Positions 5,065 to 5,440 of a stretch of DNA of 5,440 bases are shown piece by piece. The notes beneath the pieces were generated by a model. That model was not told the DNA's origin and did no database searches. It was given only the letters and a program-made list of their open reading frames with translations. The first letter of the stretch is position 1. Every line of letters starts with the position of its first letter. A program made the position numbers and the translations under genes. The DNA is from CAYXPG01 sp964564845. Its GTDB lineage: Bacteria > Planctomycetota > Phycisphaerae > Sedimentisphaerales > Anaerobacaceae. Location: the NCBI GenBank assembly GCA_964564845.1, contig CAZMCN010000130.1, positions 1 to 5,440 on the forward strand, written 5' to 3'.

Positions 5065-5440
5065 ATGAACAGAGATTATCAGATTATCAACAAAAAGAAC
5101 AGCAAAGAATTAGCAAAATTTCTCTCAAAAGAAGGGCAACTCCTTCTGCCAATGCTGGAACTTATCGAGCAGGCAGAGGCAGCTGTAGATGAAGTCATTG
5201 ATGTTGTCGGCAGAGCCAGCATTGAGGCAATCCTGCTGCTATCTGCTCAGCGGGTTGCAGGGCCTCAGCACAAAGGCAAAAATACCGGCGATATCCGCTG
5301 GCACGGCAAACAGAACGGCGTTGTGCCCCTGGCAGAACGCAAACTTCGAATCGATAAGCCCCGGCTAAGAAGAAAAGGTAAGGGTAAAAACCTGGAGCTC
5401 CAGATACCGGTATATGAAGCGATGCAGACCAACAGTCGGT
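5065..5440 (+). CDS. Probable IS256-family (mutator-type) transposase, N-terminal 125 residues
   Basis: The frame is open from ATG 5065 to the window edge with no stop, so the 3' part is missing. The protein starts MNRDYQIINKKNSKELAKFL and continues with an acidic helical stretch (MLELIEQAEAAVDEVIDVVG), then RWHGKQNGVVPLAERKLRID (residues 79-98) followed by KPRLRRKGKG and PVYEAMQTNSR. The order of a helical N-terminus, a short glycine-rich turn, then a basic ERKLRxxxPRLRxK strand and an EAMxxN motif matches what I know of mutator-type transposases of the IS256 group. These proteins cut and paste the element with a DDE catalytic domain. That domain lies downstream of the visible part, so catalytic residues cannot be checked and intactness is unknown. 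The upstream AAAGGA supports the start. The family is assigned by recollection of similar sequences; another DDE family is possible but less likely. Confidence 0.75.
   Translation, partial: MNRDYQIINKKNSKELAKFLSKEGQLLLPMLELIEQAEAAVDEVIDVVGRASIEAILLLSAQRVAGPQHKGKNTGDIRWHGKQNGVVPLAERKLRIDKPRLRRKGKGKNLELQIPVYEAMQTNSR

Larger units (their letters stand above)
4986..5440 (+). mobile_element. Left part of an insertion sequence, probably IS256 family
   Basis: A transposase gene with its own leader structure enters here and continues past the window edge. The left border is an estimate: GGTGACGGTTCCTGAGGGCC from 4986 is a plausible terminal repeat, because IS ends usually abut the promoter region and begin with G-rich sequence. 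The right end is outside the window, so neither terminal inverted repeats nor a target duplication can be matched. The element lies beside the repeat tract rather than in a gene. Confidence 0.6.

Overview
The window looks like chromosomal DNA from a Gram-negative-type bacterium, most likely a planctomycete (Phycisphaerae-like). That placement is an inference. It rests on an LptD/OstA-type outer-membrane protein, a PilT-type ATPase, a tiny protein with a CxxC-x16-CxxC zinc ribbon of the sort planctomycetes use widely, and a GT-rich intergenic repeat tract whose other strand spells peptides of the NEQRTTN type, which I recall from planctomycete assemblies. No rRNA or other marker gene is present to confirm it.

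Layout. Positions 1-2685 (minus) hold most of a large LptD-like LPS-assembly protein. Its frame is open to the window edge and its C-terminal end lies outside. Positions 2686-2867 are a divergent promoter region with a perfect -10 box facing left and a near-consensus sigma70 promoter facing right. Positions 2868-3140 (plus) encode an unrecognised 90-residue basic, helical protein. Positions 3251-4393 (plus) encode a PilT/GspE-superfamily ATPase with all its signature motifs. Positions 4390-4524 (plus) encode a 44-residue zinc-ribbon protein that overlaps the ATPase stop by ATGA and so is probably translationally coupled to it.

Positions 4525 to about 4985 contain no credible gene. They carry three copies of a 16-bp tandem repeat, seven copies of a GTTCGTN heptamer array interrupted by a 37-bp hairpin-forming segment, and a strong G+T strand bias. 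From about 4986 to the window end is the left part of an insertion sequence with the first 125 residues of a probable IS256-family (mutator-type) transposase. Its leader contains a perfect 10-bp palindrome with TATAAT beginning in its loop. It also has an outer stem that would hide the transposase ribosome-binding site only in transcripts entering from outside.

How the genes work together: the LptD-like protein and the PilT-like ATPase both serve the cell envelope, but they are transcribed divergently and nothing here shows a functional link. The 90-residue gene, the ATPase and the zinc ribbon could form one rightward transcript. I found no convincing new multi-gene system. The points most worth a second look are the transposase leader, the coupled zinc-ribbon micro-protein, the orphan 90-residue gene, and the interrupted heptamer array.
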